Assembly: GCA_029783825.1 (NCBI GenBank)
Contig: JAREIK010001327.1
Coordinates: 1-64,000 of the forward strand
DNA from: Sapria himalayana
Lineage: Eukaryota > Streptophyta > Magnoliopsida > Malpighiales > Rafflesiaceae
Direction: 5' to 3'
DNA length: 64,000 bases
Positions 62,721-64,000 of this stretch are shown piece by piece (position 1 is the stretch's first letter; the number at the start of each line of letters is the position of its first letter). Made by a program: the position numbers and the translations under genes. The notes below the pieces were generated by a model. That model was not told the DNA's origin, did no database searches, and saw nothing but the letters and a program-made list of their open reading frames with translations.

Positions 62721-62735
62721 ACAAACAAAAAGAAA
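62721..62735. repeat. LINE target-site duplication, right copy
   Basis: ACAAACAAAAAGAAA, identical to 59225-59239; array resumes immediately after. Confidence 0.85.
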
Positions 62736-63233
62736 TACAGAGATATAGACAGATAGACAGACATAAAACAGATAGAACGACAGATAAATCTTCACATATA
62801 TAAATAGATAGATATAGATAGACAGACAGGTAGATAGATAGATAGATATATAAACATCTAGATAAATAGACAGGTAGATAGATAGATAGATATATATATA
62901 AACAACTAGATAGATAGACAGGTAGATAGATAAATAGATATATAAACAACTAGATAGACAGACAGACACATAGATAAATAGATATAAAGATATACAGACA
63001 GACAGACAGATAGATAGATATAGAGATATACAGATAGATAGATAGATAGACATATAAACATATATTTAGACATATAGATAGATAGACAATTAGATAAAAT
63101 GATAAATAGATAGACAAAGATAGATAGACAAACATGTACACAATTATATAGATAGATAGATAGATAGATAGACTGATATATAAATAGATAGATAGATAGA
63201 CAGATATAAAGATAGACAAACAGATAGATATAC

Positions 63234-63264
<31 letters not shown>

Positions 63265-63860
63265 CAGATAGATAGATAGACAAATAGATAGAAAGATAGA
63301 TATATAGTTAGTTAGAAAGATAAATAGTGAGACATATATAAAGACAGATAAACAGATAGATACAAAGACTGATAAATATATAGATAGACAAACAGATAGA
63401 TAGACATATAGATATAAGATAGACAATTAGATAGATAATAAAATAAATAGATTGATAAATAGAAAGATACTTAGATAGATAAATAGACATATAGACAAAT
63501 TGATAGACAAATAGATAGACAAATAGATAGATAGATAAATAGATAAATAGATAGATAGATAGATAGACTTATACACAGAAAGAAAGACAGATAGACAAAC
63601 AAAAATATAAATAGAGAATTTGACAGATAGACAGATAGAAAGATAGATAGATCTTAAAATAGACAAACAGACTAACATATAAATAAATAGATAGATAGAT
63701 AGATAGATAGATAGACAGATATATAGACAACTATATAGATAGATAGATAGACAGATAGATAAATAGGTAGATAGATATACAAACAATTTGACAGACTGAT
63801 AGAGAGATATTTAGACATATAGATTAATAGACAGATATATAATATGAGAGATAGATAGAT
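62736..63860. repeat. GATA/GACA array, block 5
   Basis: About 1.1 kb of GATA/GACA on +, the continuation of block 4 after the LINE. It includes a higher-order repeat at 62820-62955, where a ~60-bp unit containing GACAGGTAGATAGATAGATA and AAACAACTAGATAGA recurs three times. Confidence 0.95.
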
Positions 63861-64000
63861 AACAAGAAAAAAATTGGTTCATTTTTTCAAAAAAAGCTCT
63901 CAACTTCTAGAGACAAAAAGTGCATTTTTAGAGAGATAAAACACTATTTTGAGTGAAAAAAGCTCAAATTCTAGCCAAAATGGGGAATTCCGAATTGCTC
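63861..64000. other. Non-array flank at the right edge
   Basis: Ordinary sequence begins after GATAACAAG with A/T-rich DNA containing AAAAAAAGCTCTCAACTTCT. Too short to assign. Confidence 0.5.

Noticed and set aside
1..63860. Many open frames of up to 448 residues composed of Tyr, Leu, Ser, Ile, Cys, Val and Phe across the arrays
   Set aside because: TATC/TGTC repeats contain no stop codon in any of the three pyrimidine-strand frames, and (TATC)3 reads YLSI. Overlapping frames are equally open and show no domain.

Overview
This window is repeat-dominated nuclear DNA from a seed plant, probably an angiosperm. The evidence is the plant repeat complement: CACTA (En/Spm) elements with TNP2-type transposase remnants, BED-finger hAT transposases, an L1-type LINE ending in a plant-type RNase H, a Ty1/copia RNase H fossil, and decayed fragments of two plant-like host genes (a SPOC-domain protein and an Enhancer-of-polycomb-like protein). 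I see no intact host gene, no tRNA or rRNA, no CRISPR and nothing bacterial. Most long open frames are artefacts of low-complexity DNA.

The backbone is about 20 kb (roughly 31%) of degenerate GATA/GACA tetranucleotide array in five blocks: 1-1934 (TATC/TGTC on the + strand), 20340-25138, 32448-38915, 53575-59224 and 62736-63860 (the last four GATA/GACA on the + strand). Transposons sit in or against these arrays. CACTA-2 (38916-53574) lies inside the array with a 3-bp AGA target-site duplication. A 5'-truncated LINE (59240-62720) lies inside it with a perfect 15-bp duplication.

Layout: (1) 1935-7236 and 19708-20339 are the left and right remnants of a CACTA-2-family element (CACTA-A) whose outer ends are replaced by array. 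(2) Nested between them is CACTA-1 (7237-19707), a near-palindromic element. Its two arms of several kb carry the same modules in opposite orientation (terminal repeats, GCN-type trinucleotide tracts, a conserved module of about 190 bp) around a 3.4-kb core holding the C-terminal part of TNP2 and a Transposase_24-like gene, both broken. (3) 25139-28485 is a dead hAT element (hAT-1) joined to the N-terminal half of another TNP2 pseudogene (28486-29723) and to the 5' end of a third CACTA element (CACTA-4, ending at 32447). (4) CACTA-2 carries no recognisable transposase. It contains a short hAT derivative (40873-41345), a SPOC gene fragment (42895-44002), a 24-bp inverted-repeat unit (44221-44622), an Enhancer-of-polycomb-like fragment that keeps an intron (45648-45908), a copia RNase H fossil (47085-47465) and a second dead hAT (47683-50411). 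(5) The right-hand array contains a tandem duplication of about 1 kb that carries a non-array insert.

Nothing here looks like a working gene system. The window reads as a transposon graveyard nested in a simple-sequence array. The points most worth following are the inverted-repeat architecture of CACTA-1 (a potential hairpin or small-RNA source), the gene-fragment cargo of CACTA-2, and the repeated coincidence of CACTA boundaries with GATA/GACA array edges.
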